In this document: positions 53,686 through 62,705 of the stretch, one piece after another
How the letters are laid out: each line of letters starts with the position of its first letter
Position numbering within the stretch: the stretch's first letter is position 1
Assembly: GCA_014385025.1 (NCBI GenBank)
Contig: JACRTB010000005.1
Coordinates: forward strand, 1-64,000
Direction: 5' to 3'
DNA: 64,000 nucleotides
DNA from: Yanshouia hominis
GTDB taxonomy: Bacteria > Bacillota > Clostridia > Oscillospirales > Ruminococcaceae
Program-made: the position numbers and the translations under genes
The notes under the pieces: model-generated
The model's database searches: none
Told to the model about the DNA's origin: nothing
Seen by the model: the letters and a program-made list of their open reading frames with translations, nothing else

Positions 53686-54702
53686 CTACCCGAATAAGCG
53701 GAAGATGTCGTTCCAGGTCACATAGAGCATCAGGGCGATCATCAGTCCGACGCTGACCGTCATGATGCCGTTGATGATCCGCTGGTTGATCGGCCGTCCC
53801 ACAGCCGCTTCGATCAGCGACAGCACCACCTTTCCCCCGTCAAGAATCGGAAAGGGGATCAGGTTGAAGATGCCGATATTGATGGTGATGAACGCTGCCA
53901 TGAGCAGGAAGCTTTCAAAGCCCAGCCTGGTCGCCTGCCCGATGGCGCTGACCACCCCAACCGGCCCCGAAAGCTGGTTGACAGCGTAGCGTCCGGTCAG
54001 CAGATCGAGAAAAGACCCCCACACCTGCTTGACAATGGAGAGGCTCCAGTTGACCGGGTAGGTCAGATACTGGCCCGGCGTCGCGGGAATCGCGGCAACC
54101 TTGAAATCGATTTCGATCGCCTGTACCCCCTCCTCGAGCTGCTCCATTCGGAACTGCACCGGCAGGGTCAGCGTTTCCCCCTCCCGCACCACCGTTATAT
54201 CGATCAGGCCGTCGCGGTCGCGGAGAAATTCATAGGTAATGTCATTGGAGGTCCGCACCCGATGCCCGTTGACCCGGGTTACCCGGTCTCCAAGCATCAG
54301 CTGGGCGCTGCTCTGCGCCCCATCGTTGAACTTCACAATGGTGGTGGTGCCGACATATCCCGAAATCGCGGTGAGAATCACAAGGATCACATAGCCGAGC
54401 ACCAAGTTGTTGAAAGCGCCGGCCAGCAGCACCGAGATGCGGGTCAGAACCGGCTTGTTTGAAAAGGACCCGGGGGAATCGACCGCCTCATCCTCTCCCT
54501 CGAGCATGACATAGCCGCCGATCGGCAGCAGGCGCAGCGAATAGAGGGTCCCGCCTTTTTCACGCTTCCACAATGCGGGCCCCATCCCGATCGAGAACTC
54601 GTATACGGTCACCCCCGTCAGCTTGGCAACGGTAAAGTGCCCCAGCTCATGAACGAAGATGATACCGCCGAAAATCAGAATCGCGGCCAGCGCGGTAATC
54701 AA
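53686..54702 (-). CDS. rseP: Site-2 (intramembrane) metalloprotease RseP/RasP
   Basis: This 338-residue zinc protease in the membrane has HELGH in IIFVHELGHFTVAKLTG, one PDZ domain (TTTIVKFNDGAQSSAQLMLGDRVTRVNGHRV) and the second active-site segment NLIPFPILDGG. It cleaves anti-sigma factors and signal-peptide remnants. The start appears to be TTG at 54702 next to CAGGGA; no better ATG is near. Confidence 0.93.
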   Translation of the reverse strand: MITALAAILIFGGIIFVHELGHFTVAKLTGVTVYEFSIGMGPALWKREKGGTLYSLRLLPIGGYVMLEGEDEAVDSPGSFSNKPVLTRISVLLAGAFNNLVLGYVILVILTAISGYVGTTTIVKFNDGAQSSAQLMLGDRVTRVNGHRVRTSNDITYEFLRDRDGLIDITVVREGETLTLPVQFRMEQLEEGVQAIEIDFKVAAIPATPGQYLTYPVNWSLSIVKQVWGSFLDLLTGRYAVNQLSGPVGVVSAIGQATRLGFESFLLMAAFITINIGIFNLIPFPILDGGKVVLSLIEAAVGRPINQRIINGIMTVSVGLMIALMLYVTWNDIFRLFG

Positions 54703-54808
54703 TCCCTGGCTTAACAGGTAAAATCACTCCTTTCCCGGATGCTGCAAAAATCCTCGCGGCCATACTGCCGGAAATCTTCCCCGGTAAAACAGCGGGATCG
54801 TTTCATGA

Positions 54809-54873
54809 CGCTTCCGCCAGACCGGACGAAGCGGCGGACGTTTCCCGGCGCTTCCGCCAGACCGGACGAAGCG
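54809..54873. repeat. Two 25-bp direct repeats, 40 bp apart, each palindromic
   Basis: CGCTTCCGCCAGACCGGACG plus AAGCG occurs at 54809-54833 and again identically at 54849-54873, in the gap between rseP and dxr. Each copy is an imperfect palindrome (CGCTTC / GAAGCG ends). Confidence 0.9.
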
Positions 54874-54923
54874 CCGGGGCTTGCCGCTTCTCTCGCACCG
54901 CGCCGGCTGCGGATTTTCTTTTC

Positions 54924-56063
54924 TCAGGCGAGCGCGCGGACCATCTCCCGCGCGATACGGTCAGTCTCCTGGATGCGGGAAAGCGAACCGTCCCACGCAG
55001 GAAGCGGCAGCGAAAGCGCCCGCTGCGCCATCTCCCCGATCGAAAGGAAGGAGAGCTTCCCCGCCAGAAAGAGAGCGACGGCAGCCTCATTGGCCCCGTT
55101 GACGGCGCAGGGCCACAGTCCACCCCGCTTGGCCGCCTCGACCGCCGCGGAGAGGCAGCTAAAAGCTTGCGGGTCGGGCCGCTCGAAGGTCAGAGCCCCC
55201 GCGTCGAAGAGGGAGAGGGGCTTCGAAAGACTGGGCATGCGGTCGGGATAGGTCAGCGCATATTGAATGGGAATCCGCATATCCGCGGTTCCGAGCTGGG
55301 CGATCACCGCCCCGTCGGTAAATTCCACAGCCGAATGGACGATGCTCTGCCGGTGCACATGAATCTCGATCTGCTCCGGGCGCACCGAAAAAAGATGCAT
55401 CGCCTCGATCAGCTCAAGCCCCTTGTTCATCAGCGTCGCCGAATCGACGGTGATCTTCGCGCCCATGCTCCAGTTTGGATGGCGCAGCGCCTGATCCGGT
55501 GTGACCGATGCGAGAAAGGCGCGGTCTCTGCCGAAAAACGGTCCGCCCGAAGCGGTAAGGATGATCCTTTCTATTCTATCACGATTCTCCCCGTTTAAGC
55601 ACTGAAAAATCGCGGAATGCTCGCTGTCCACCGGGAGAAGCGGGGTTTTCGTTTCCTTCGCGCGGCGCATCACCAGCTCGCCGCCGGTCACCAACGACTC
55701 CTTGTTGGCCAACGCCAGTGTGTTATGTGCTTCCAGCGCCGCGAGGGTCGATTCCAGGCCCGCGATGCCGACCACCGCGTTGAGCACCGCGTCGGCAGGC
55801 TCCGCGGCCAAAGCGGCCACGGCCTGCGGACCCGCCGACACCTCAATATCCGTATCGGCAAGAGCGGTCTTCAGAGCGCCGTAGCAATCGGGATCCCCGA
55901 CTGCAACGCGGCGAGGGCAAAATTCCCTCGCCTGCTTCTCCAGCAGCGCCGTATTGCAGTGGGCCGCAAGCCCCTCGACGGCGCCGTTCAAATGTCGGAT
56001 CACGTCCAGCGTTTGGGTGCCGATCGAGCCGGTCGAACCCAGAACGGTAATTTTTCTGTTCAA
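54924..56063 (-). CDS. dxr: 1-deoxy-D-xylulose-5-phosphate reductoisomerase
   Basis: This 379-residue enzyme forms MEP from DXP. It has the NADPH motif ITVLGSTGSIGTQTLDVI and the substrate/metal region ALANKESLVTGGELVM, PVDSEHSAIFQCL and SGGPFFGRDR, and the standard C-terminal helical domain. 16 bp after cdsA. Confidence 0.96.
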   Translation of the reverse strand: MNRKITVLGSTGSIGTQTLDVIRHLNGAVEGLAAHCNTALLEKQAREFCPRRVAVGDPDCYGALKTALADTDIEVSAGPQAVAALAAEPADAVLNAVVGIAGLESTLAALEAHNTLALANKESLVTGGELVMRRAKETKTPLLPVDSEHSAIFQCLNGENRDRIERIILTASGGPFFGRDRAFLASVTPDQALRHPNWSMGAKITVDSATLMNKGLELIEAMHLFSVRPEQIEIHVHRQSIVHSAVEFTDGAVIAQLGTADMRIPIQYALTYPDRMPSLSKPLSLFDAGALTFERPDPQAFSCLSAAVEAAKRGGLWPCAVNGANEAAVALFLAGKLSFLSIGEMAQRALSLPLPAWDGSLSRIQETDRIAREMVRALA

Positions 56064-56079
56064 TCAATCATTTCCTTTG

Positions 56080-56916
56080 TCAGAGCGTCGATACCAGCGG
56101 AAGATATAAAAACAGGTTGTAAACGAACGGAATCACCAGCAGCACGCTGTCAAAACGGTCCAGCACTCCGCCGTGTCCCGGCATGATGTGTCCAAAATCC
56201 TTGATTCCGAATTGACGCTTCATCACCGAGGCCGAGAGGTCGCCGACAATGCTGACCACCGAAATCAACGGCGAGCAGGCGAGCAGCAGCGGCAGGTTGA
56301 TCGAAAAGGCCGCTCCCGCCTTGGCACAGTAGAAGCTGTATCCAAACGCCACAAGCCCCTGCGAAGCCAGTGCCACCAGGATGCCGCCGAGAGCGCCCTC
56401 CACCGTTTTCTTGGGGCTGATCTCCGGCGCGAGCTTATGACGTCCGAACGCAAGGCCGAAAAAATAGGCTCCCGTATCGCTCATCCATGCGCCGACCAGT
56501 GTCACCAGCACGGCATAAAACCCGATCCGCAGGCCGAAAAAATCCCGCAGATAGACAAAACAGGTCGTGGAAAAGGCGATCAGGATGGTAAAGCAGAAGA
56601 TGAAGCCCATCCGCTCCGCCTTCACATCCCGGTGATGGCGCAGCAGGGCGCAGAGCAGAACGAAAGCAAAAAGGAAGCAGACGGCGGGCAGCACCCGCTC
56701 AAGCATCCATGTTTTGAAGAACGGGATGGTGGCTCCGAAGCCCATCGCGAGATAGGAGATCGAGGTGTGGCGCTCTCCCGCGGCGGTAAACAGCTCGTGG
56801 AGAGCGAGCACGATGACAGCCGCCACGACGGCGTTTAGGACGATCGTTTCAAAGAGCGCGAAGACGGCAAAAAGGATGACCAGGCCAAACAGGGCCGAAA
56901 TGATGCGCTGCTTCAT
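56080..56916 (-). CDS. cdsA: Phosphatidate cytidylyltransferase
   Basis: This 278-residue membrane protein makes CDP-diacylglycerol. It has eight hydrophobic segments and the signature SVVSIVGDLSASVMKRQFGIKDFGHIMPGHGGVLDRFDSVL. Start MKQRIISALFG at 56916 overlaps the uppS stop; GGAGGG precedes it. Confidence 0.95.
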   Translation of the reverse strand: MKQRIISALFGLVILFAVFALFETIVLNAVVAAVIVLALHELFTAAGERHTSISYLAMGFGATIPFFKTWMLERVLPAVCFLFAFVLLCALLRHHRDVKAERMGFIFCFTILIAFSTTCFVYLRDFFGLRIGFYAVLVTLVGAWMSDTGAYFFGLAFGRHKLAPEISPKKTVEGALGGILVALASQGLVAFGYSFYCAKAGAAFSINLPLLLACSPLISVVSIVGDLSASVMKRQFGIKDFGHIMPGHGGVLDRFDSVLLVIPFVYNLFLYLPLVSTL

Positions 56917-57632
56917 CAAATCCCTCCAAAGCGCCGGTGGCGCCGCCGGTACTCCTCGATGGCGGCGTCCAAGTCCGCAGGAGTAAAGTCGGGCCAGAGG
57001 ATGTCCATAAAGACAAATTCGGCGTAGGCACACTGCCAAAGCAAAAAGTTCGAAATCCGTTTTTCCCCGCTCGGCCGGATCAGAAGATCCAGCTCCGGCT
57101 GCCCCGCGGTGTAAAGCGCGGCGGCGACCTGCTTCTCACCGATTTCCTCGGGGAAAAGCGTTCCATCCTTCACCTGCTCCGCGAGAAGGCGCGCAGCGCG
57201 GGCAAGCTCCTCTCGGCCCCCGTAATTGATCGCCATATTGACGGTCATCCCGGTGCGCCCGGCGCTCTCGCGCTCGGCGCTTTCGATTTCCCGCAGCAGA
57301 TCGGGCGCGAGGGCCGAACGGTCGCCGATCACCCGCAGACGGACATTCTCCCGACGGTATTGATCCGCGGAATGCAGCATCTCCCGCAGCAAACTCATGA
57401 TCGCATCGACCTCCGAGGCGGGCCGGCTCCAGTTTTCAGTGGAAAACGCATAGAGGCTCAACGAAGAAACCCCCAGCTCCAGACAGCGGCGGATAATCGG
57501 TTCCACCGCCTTCGCCCCCTGCCGGTGGCCCATCGTGCGGGGCAGACCCCGGCGCTTCGCCCACCTGCCGTTGCCGTCCATGATGATGGCGATATGCGAC
57601 GGAATCTGTTCCCCGTCGTTAGACTGCTGCAT
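56916..57632 (-). CDS. uppS: Undecaprenyl diphosphate synthase
   Basis: This 238-residue cis-prenyltransferase has the signature IAIIMDGNGRWAKRRGLPRTMGH and the C-terminal IRPSGEKRISNFLLWQCAYAEF. It makes the C55 lipid carrier for wall synthesis from the MEP-pathway product. ATG 57632 after GGGGGAG. Confidence 0.96.
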   Translation of the reverse strand: MQQSNDGEQIPSHIAIIMDGNGRWAKRRGLPRTMGHRQGAKAVEPIIRRCLELGVSSLSLYAFSTENWSRPASEVDAIMSLLREMLHSADQYRRENVRLRVIGDRSALAPDLLREIESAERESAGRTGMTVNMAINYGGREELARAARLLAEQVKDGTLFPEEIGEKQVAAALYTAGQPELDLLIRPSGEKRISNFLLWQCAYAEFVFMDILWPDFTPADLDAAIEEYRRRHRRFGGI

Positions 57633-57661
57633 GATGACTCCCCCAGACGTCATGAAGGCGT

Positions 57662-58216
57662 TCAGACCTCCATGATCTCCTTTTCCTTGGCGGCCGAAAT
57701 CTTATCGGCTTCCTTGCAGTACTTGTCGGTCAGATCCTGAACCTTCTTTTCGAGATCCTTGACGGTATCCTCCGGCAGTTCTTTTTTCTTGGCCTTGAGC
57801 TTCTCGTTGGCATCCCGGCGGATGGAACGCAGGGCGACCTTTGACTCCTCGCCCATCTTGGAAATCTGCTTGCAGAGTTCGCGGCGGCGCTCCTCGTTGA
57901 GCGGCGGGAAATTAAGGCGCACGACGGCGCCGTCATTCTGCGGGTTGATGCCGATATCCGAGGCGAGAATCGCCTTTTCAATCGCCTTGAGGGTGCTGCG
58001 GTCCCAGGGGGTAATCAGCAGAGAGCGTGCCTCCGGCACCGAAATCGTGGCAACCTGGTTGAGCGGGGTGGGCACGTCGTAGTAGACGACCGTAATCTTG
58101 TCGAGCAGCGCCGGATTGGCACGTCCCGCGCGGATGGCGGCATAGTCCTGCTTGAGGACCGAAAGGGTCTTGGTCATTTTGACCTCGTAGTCCTTGACAA
58201 AGGTATCCATCTCCAT
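57662..58216 (-). CDS. frr: Ribosome recycling factor
   Basis: This 184-residue protein has the conserved RAGRANPALLDKITVVYYDVPTPLNQVATISVPEARSLLITPWD and NDGAVVRLNFPPLNEERRRELCKQISKMGEESKVALRSIRRD. It splits ribosomes after termination with EF-G. Overlaps pyrH by one base. Confidence 0.97.
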   Translation of the reverse strand: MEMDTFVKDYEVKMTKTLSVLKQDYAAIRAGRANPALLDKITVVYYDVPTPLNQVATISVPEARSLLITPWDRSTLKAIEKAILASDIGINPQNDGAVVRLNFPPLNEERRRELCKQISKMGEESKVALRSIRRDANEKLKAKKKELPEDTVKDLEKKVQDLTDKYCKEADKISAAKEKEIMEV

Positions 58217-58929
58217 TATGCTTCCTCCCTCAAAATTGTTCCTATCGGCTCTCCCTGCACCGCCCGCACGATATTCCGCGGGTCCTCGAGGGAGAAAATC
58301 AAAACGGGGGTATGGTTGTCGCGGCAGAGCGACGCGGCGGTGGAATCGATCACCGCCAGCTCCTTGGCGAGAATCTCCGAGAAGGAGACCGTCTCAAACC
58401 GCTTGGCGTCGGGATTCTTTTTGGGATCGGAATCATAGACCCCATCGACCATCTTGGCCATCATGATGATGTCGGCCCCGATTTCCGCCGAGCGCAGCGC
58501 CGCGGCCGTGTCGGTGGAAAAAAACGGATTTCCGGTGCCGCAGCCGAAGATGACCACCCGTCCCTTTTCGAGGTGACGCACCGCCTTGTTGCGGATGTAG
58601 GGCTCGGCGATCGACTGCATCGGAATCGCCGTCTGCACCCGGGTTTCGACCCCGAGCGACTCCAGCGCGTCGGCCAGAGAGAGGGAATTCATGACGGTGG
58701 CAAGCATCCCGATGTGATCGGCGCGGGTGCGGTCCATGCTGCCGTTCTGGCGGCCCCGCCAGAAATTTCCGCCGCCGACCACAATGGCGATCTCTGCCCC
58801 GAGTTCATGGCAGGCCTTAATGCTCTCGCAGATTCTCTGCACGGTGGGATAATCCAGCCCGAAATGCTTTTCCCCTGCCATCGCCTCGCCCGAAAGCTTG
58901 AGCAGAATCCGCTTATATTGTAGTCCCAT
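58216..58929 (-). CDS. pyrH: UMP kinase
   Basis: This 237-residue bacterial UMP kinase has [26 protein letters not shown] and [22 protein letters not shown] 58929 (GGAAGG upstream). It begins the run pyrH-frr-uppS-cdsA-dxr-rseP-ispG-polC; the usual upstream rpsB-tsf are not here. Confidence 0.97.
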   Translation of the reverse strand: MGLQYKRILLKLSGEAMAGEKHFGLDYPTVQRICESIKACHELGAEIAIVVGGGNFWRGRQNGSMDRTRADHIGMLATVMNSLSLADALESLGVETRVQTAIPMQSIAEPYIRNKAVRHLEKGRVVIFGCGTGNPFFSTDTAAALRSAEIGADIIMMAKMVDGVYDSDPKKNPDAKRFETVSFSEILAKELAVIDSTAASLCRDNHTPVLIFSLEDPRNIVRAVQGEPIGTILREEA

Positions 58930-59116
58930 GCGATCCTTCCTATCCTGTTTTTTCATATTTTTACCGATCCGCCCAAACGGATCGGCTTCTTTTCGCGCAT
59001 AGCCGGTCCTCGGCTACGATATCATTCATTTTACATGAAATGGCGGGATGTGTAAAGCTTTATCCAATAAATTCTCAGCCGGTTCAAAGGCGCGAAACAT
59101 TTTTCACTCCATCCGC

Positions 59117-59145
59117 TTGACAGCCGCCCCGCCCCCCGCTATGCT
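59117..59145 (+). promoter_or_regulatory. Promoter of the His-rich protein gene
   Basis: -35 TTGACA (59117-59122) and -10 TATGCT (59140-59145) are 17 bp apart, 48 bp before the ATG. Confidence 0.7.
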
Positions 59146-59193
59146 GTTCAGCAGAGCACACCGGCGCACGCCGGATCACGAAAGGAATCAGAT

Positions 59194-59670
59194 ATGGAGC
59201 ATCACGAGCATTCCTGCGGCTGCGGGTGTCACCACCATCACGGACATGACGGCGGCGGGCAGAACCGCCCTGTTTCACAAGCGGGCAGAGAACGACCGCC
59301 GCTCACCGAAACGCAGGCCGCCTTTCTCGATTATCTCTCCCATTACCGATACCTGCCGGTCGCCCGCTTTGTCACCGCCAGCAGCCGTGAGGAGGAGTTT
59401 GCGGCTGTCTCCCTCGCTCCGGTTTTTATCCAGACCCGCGGGGACACGATGGAACAGGTTCGCGAGATGGGGACGCTTCTCACTTCTCTCGAGGAGGGCG
59501 GCTATCTTTCGATCGACTACGATCTTCCTCTCTCGGGCTACGGCTATGAGGAATTTAAGGAAAGCGAACTCTATGCTTACTTCTGCCGGACGGTGGAGGA
59601 GGCTTCCCGCCGGAAAGGCTTCCTCGGGGATCTTCCGGTTCTTGAGCTCGGCAGCATCGCCCCGCTTTGA
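59194..59670 (+). CDS. Small protein with a His/Cys-rich metal-binding N-terminus
   Basis: This 158-residue cytosolic protein begins MEHHEHSCGCGCHHHHGHDG, with eight histidines and three cysteines in twenty residues, a probable nickel, zinc or copper site. The rest (LTETQAAFLDYLSHYRYLPVARFV, LLTSLEEGGYLSIDYDLPLSGYGY) looks like a winged helix. No family is recognised. It has its own good promoter. Confidence 0.75.
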   Translation: MEHHEHSCGCGCHHHHGHDGGGQNRPVSQAGRERPPLTETQAAFLDYLSHYRYLPVARFVTASSREEEFAAVSLAPVFIQTRGDTMEQVREMGTLLTSLEEGGYLSIDYDLPLSGYGYEEFKESELYAYFCRTVEEASRRKGFLGDLPVLELGSIAPL

Positions 59671-59760
59671 CCCGCGCCGCGAAGGGGGCGGACCCCGGTG
59701 ACCGCATTTAAGCCGCATGGCAGGTCAGTCGCTTTAACCCGCGCCGCGAAGGGGGACGGA
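59663..59760. repeat. Two copies of a 30-bp repeat, 67 bp apart
   Basis: CGCTTTRACCCGCGCCGCGA followed by AGGGGG occurs at 59663 and 59730, the first copy including the stop of the His-rich gene. The second runs into a stem GGGGGACGGATTCC / GGAATCCGTCCCCC (59750-59782) that can terminate both this gene and convergent recG. Confidence 0.85.
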
Positions 59761-59796
59761 TTCCCGCAGGAATCCGTCCCCCTTTTTGCGCCTGTT

Positions 59797-61854
59797 CTAA
59801 TTAGGCCTCTCTCCGACCCGCCCGATGAGACGGGCAACCGCCTGCGAAAGAGAAACGTGCTGCGGCGCATCCAGAGCCGGGTCCTCCCGCAGCAGGGCCG
59901 CCGCCGCCCTCTGGGCCGCTTCGAGCAGCGGGGCGCCGGCGGAAAAATCCGCATATTCCAGCCCGGGAACGCCGTGCTGCCGCAGGCCGAGCAGATCGCC
60001 GGGCCCCCGCAGCCGCAGATCCTCCTCGGCGATCCGGAAGCCGTCGTTCGTCCCCTTGATCGCCCGCAGGCGTTCGGCGGCCGTCTGCCCTTTCGCATCG
60101 GTGATGAGGATACAGCTGGAGGGATACCTTCCCCGGCCGACCCGCCCGCGGAGCTGGTGCAGCTGCGAAAGCCCAAAACGCTCGGCGTTCTCAATCATCA
60201 TGACGGTGGCGTTGGGCACGTCCACCCCAACCTCGACAACGGTGGTGGCCACCAGAAGCTGAATCTCCCCCGAGAGGAAGCGGGACATCACCGCCTCCTT
60301 CTCGGCGGGGCGGAGCCTGCCGTGCAACAAGCCCACCGAATAGCCGCGAAAAGCGCCTTCCCCCAGCCGTTTGGCATATTCGACCGCCGAAATCAGCCCC
60401 CCGGTCCCAGGGGTTTCCTCCCCGGTCTCCTCGACCAGCGGACAAACCAGATAGGCCTGCCTTCCCTCGTCGAGGCGGTCGCGCACGAAGCGAAACGCCC
60501 GCTCCCGCTTCTTCGAGTCGATGCAGTAGGTGGAGACCGGCGTGCGCCCGGGCGGAAGCTCCCGGATCAGCGAGATGTCGAGATCGCCGTAGAGGATCAG
60601 CGAAAGGGTTCGTGGAATTGGGGTGGCGCTCATCACCAGAGTATGCACCGCCCTCCCCTTGGACGAAAGGGCCGAACGCTGTGCCACTCCAAAGCGGTGC
60701 TGTTCGTCGGTAATGACAAGTCCAAGGGAGGAAAACCGGGTGGTGCCGGTCAGCAGGGCGTGGGTGCCGACAAGCAGATCAATCTCTCCGGCCTTTAGCC
60801 CGCGTTCAATTTCCCGCCGTCCGGCAGCTTTCACCGAACCGGTCAGCAGCTCCACCCTCATGCCCAGCGGCGCGAGAAATCCCCGCATGGTCCGCAGGTG
60901 CTGTTCGGCCAGCAGCTCGGTCGGAGCCATCATCGCGCTCTGAAGTCCCCCTTTCCAGACGGCATAGGCGGCCGCGGCCGCCACGAGCGTCTTGCCGGAC
61001 CCGACATCGCCCTGCACCAGCCGGTTCATCACCCGGCCGGAGGAGAGATCCGAAAAAATCTCTTCGATCGCTCCGCGCTGCCCCGCGGTCGGAAGGAATG
61101 GCAGCACCCCAAGAAAGGGGGCCAGCGAAACAGGACCAATGGGTTCGGTTCTGCGCAGATCCCGCGCTCCGCGCAGCCGCAGCATGGCGGCGGAAAAGAT
61201 CAAAAGCTCCTCAAACGCAATCCGGTCCCGCGCTTTCCCGCACTCCGCCAAATTTCGCGGACGGTGGGCATGGCGCAGCGCCCAGTCCAGCGTGGGCAGG
61301 GCCTGCTGTCGAAGAAGATCGCCGGGCAGAATCTCCGGAATCGGTCCGTCGAGGGAGGAGAGCGCCGCTTCGATATCCCGGGCAATTGTTTTGCTGGAAA
61401 GTCCCGCACAGGCAGGGTAGATGGGAAGAAATTCACCGGCCCGCGCGGAGTCGATCACCATGGGAGACTCCATCTCCCGGTGCAGAAGCGTGCCGTTGAC
61501 CTCTCCGTAAAGCAGGTAGCTCTGCCCAATCCGCAGCGCCTCGGCGGCGTAGCGGGCGTTATAGAAGGTGATGGTCAGACGCAGGCCATCCGCCTCGGCC
61601 TCCACCTTGAAAATCGAAAATCCCTTGCGAATCCGCTGCTCGCCGGATTTCCCGACGATCTCCGCCCGGACCAGCTGCCGCTCCCCCATGACGGACTCCG
61701 CGAGATCGCAGATGCGGGTCAGGTCGATATAGTCCCGGGGAAGATGGCGGACCAGCTCCTCTACCCGTGTGATGCCGAGGCGGCGATAAAGGGATGCTTT
61801 CTTTTCCCCTATTCCGCGCACCGCAGTCACCGGATCATTCCAATGCAGCGCCAT
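59797..61854 (-). CDS. recG: ATP-dependent DNA helicase RecG
   Basis: This 685-residue SF2 helicase rescues stalled forks. It has an N-terminal HhH/wedge OB domain (VRGIGEKKASLYRRLGI), Walker A VQGDVGSGKTLVAAAAA, LLVGTHALLTG, the DExH box LVITDEQHRFGVAQR, MSATPIPRTLSLILYGD and the TRG-type C-terminus LRLRGPGDLLGLRQHG. Length is usual. Confidence 0.97.
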   Translation of the reverse strand: MALHWNDPVTAVRGIGEKKASLYRRLGITRVEELVRHLPRDYIDLTRICDLAESVMGERQLVRAEIVGKSGEQRIRKGFSIFKVEAEADGLRLTITFYNARYAAEALRIGQSYLLYGEVNGTLLHREMESPMVIDSARAGEFLPIYPACAGLSSKTIARDIEAALSSLDGPIPEILPGDLLRQQALPTLDWALRHAHRPRNLAECGKARDRIAFEELLIFSAAMLRLRGARDLRRTEPIGPVSLAPFLGVLPFLPTAGQRGAIEEIFSDLSSGRVMNRLVQGDVGSGKTLVAAAAAYAVWKGGLQSAMMAPTELLAEQHLRTMRGFLAPLGMRVELLTGSVKAAGRREIERGLKAGEIDLLVGTHALLTGTTRFSSLGLVITDEQHRFGVAQRSALSSKGRAVHTLVMSATPIPRTLSLILYGDLDISLIRELPPGRTPVSTYCIDSKKRERAFRFVRDRLDEGRQAYLVCPLVEETGEETPGTGGLISAVEYAKRLGEGAFRGYSVGLLHGRLRPAEKEAVMSRFLSGEIQLLVATTVVEVGVDVPNATVMMIENAERFGLSQLHQLRGRVGRGRYPSSCILITDAKGQTAAERLRAIKGTNDGFRIAEEDLRLRGPGDLLGLRQHGVPGLEYADFSAGAPLLEAAQRAAAALLREDPALDAPQHVSLSQAVARLIGRVGERPN

Positions 61855-62171
61855 CCTGCCGCCCCCCCTTCATCGCATCTATTGTAACGCAAACGGAGAG
61901 TTCTGTCATCCCGATTTTTGTCGCCGTCACATCTCAGTGCTGCGCGGGTTTTGTTCTCTGCACCCGCTTGGGCGCGTCGGTCGGTCTGCCTGTTCTCAAT
62001 GGATCACTTCCTTTTCATACCATAATTATAACCAATCGGTATGCAAAAGCCAAGGCTTATTCTGCCCCTCCAGTTCCTTCTGGCAAAACGCCGTCAGCAG
62101 CGGCCGTTCTCCCGGAGATTTTTGATAAAATTCCCCCGGCGTGATGTTCTTCTCCCGAAACAGAAAATACA
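61855..62171. other. Gap without recognisable genes
   Basis: Short frames only; no RBS-start pairs with family features. It probably includes eroded integrase sequence upstream of the fragment at 62172. Confidence 0.5.
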
Positions 62172-62336
62172 GCAGACTTTGCCGCCCGGTATCTCGAAAA
62201 CGGCGGGGATATTTATGCCTTGCAGCAAATCCTTGGTCATACCTCGCTTGAAATGGTTAAGCGCTATGTCCATTCTACACATCAAAAAACAGTGTCTAAA
62301 TTCTCGGAATACAGCCCGTTAGACCATCTGCTTTAG
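62172..62336 (+). pseudogene. Tyrosine integrase, C-terminal remnant
   Basis: The frame reads [20 protein letters not shown], then [16 protein letters not shown] and [12 protein letters not shown], stop. This is the end of a phage/ICE-type tyrosine recombinase, with LGH and the nucleophile Tyr present. The HxxR part and everything upstream are missing. It lies 240 bp from the tRNA-like sequence, as expected for an old element at a tRNA. Confidence 0.8.
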
Positions 62337-62340
62337 GGAA

Positions 62341-62533
62341 GGTATGGCCGGGGTTGCGAACGTCGCCAACCTCGAAAGCGCTCAGAGGCTCGATGCAGCC
62401 GCAAGGCGGCTGTATTGAGTGAGAGCGCGGCCTTCGTGCGGAAAGCGGCTAACAAATGGGGGTAGGGGGAGCGCCAGCGTCCCCCATTTGTCCGCTTTCT
62501 GTGCGGAGGTGAGAGGCGCGCCCCGGCCATACC
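62341..62533. repeat. Nested palindrome, outer arms 13 bp, inner arms 11 and 8 bp
   Basis: Outer GGTATGGCCGGGG (62341-62353) / CCCCGGCCATACC (62521-62533). Inner GAAAGCGG (62441-62448) and ACAAATGGGGG (62452-62462) pair with CCCCCATTTGT (62481-62491) and CCGCTTTC (62492-62499). A small hairpin CAGCC/GGCTG lies at about 62396-62412. It separates the integrase remnant from the tRNA-like gene. Confidence 0.85.
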
Positions 62534-62553
62534 GGCAAACAGGGTATGCAAAA

Positions 62554-62575
62554 GGCCGTCCATTTCCGGACGGCC
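62554..62575 (-). terminator. Terminator after the tRNA-like gene
   Basis: GGCCGTCC (62554-62561) pairs with GGACGGCC (62568-62575). On the minus strand the stem is followed by TTTTGC, 6 bp past the tRNA CCA. Confidence 0.75.
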
Positions 62576-62581
62576 TATGCC

Positions 62582-62656
62582 TGGTGAGCCACCGGGGATT
62601 CGAACCCCGGACCCTTTGATTAAAAGCACATGCTCTGCCAACTGAACTACCACTGT
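62582..62656 (-). tRNA. tRNA-Lys(TTT)-like sequence, hybrid or degenerate
   Basis: The 3' half is perfect: CTTTTAA anticodon loop, TCAAA, T arm CGGGGTTCGAATCCCCG, and GTGGCTCA with encoded CCA. The 5' half has a tRNA-like D arm (GTTCAGTTGGCAGAGC), but its acceptor strand ACAGTGG does not pair with GTGGCTC. The 5' side of the anticodon stem (TGTG) is one base short and does not pair with TCAAA. It is probably a tRNA gene recombined at the anticodon loop by an integrase, rather than a working tRNA. Confidence 0.65.
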
Positions 62657-62705
62657 TCTTGAAATTTAATTTTGCTCTCTTTGACGTTTTAGAAATTTAG
62701 AATAC

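Noticed and set aside
62333-62653. 106-codon frame starting MVVQLAEHVLL
   Set aside because: It is the translation of the tRNA-like sequence and the palindrome.
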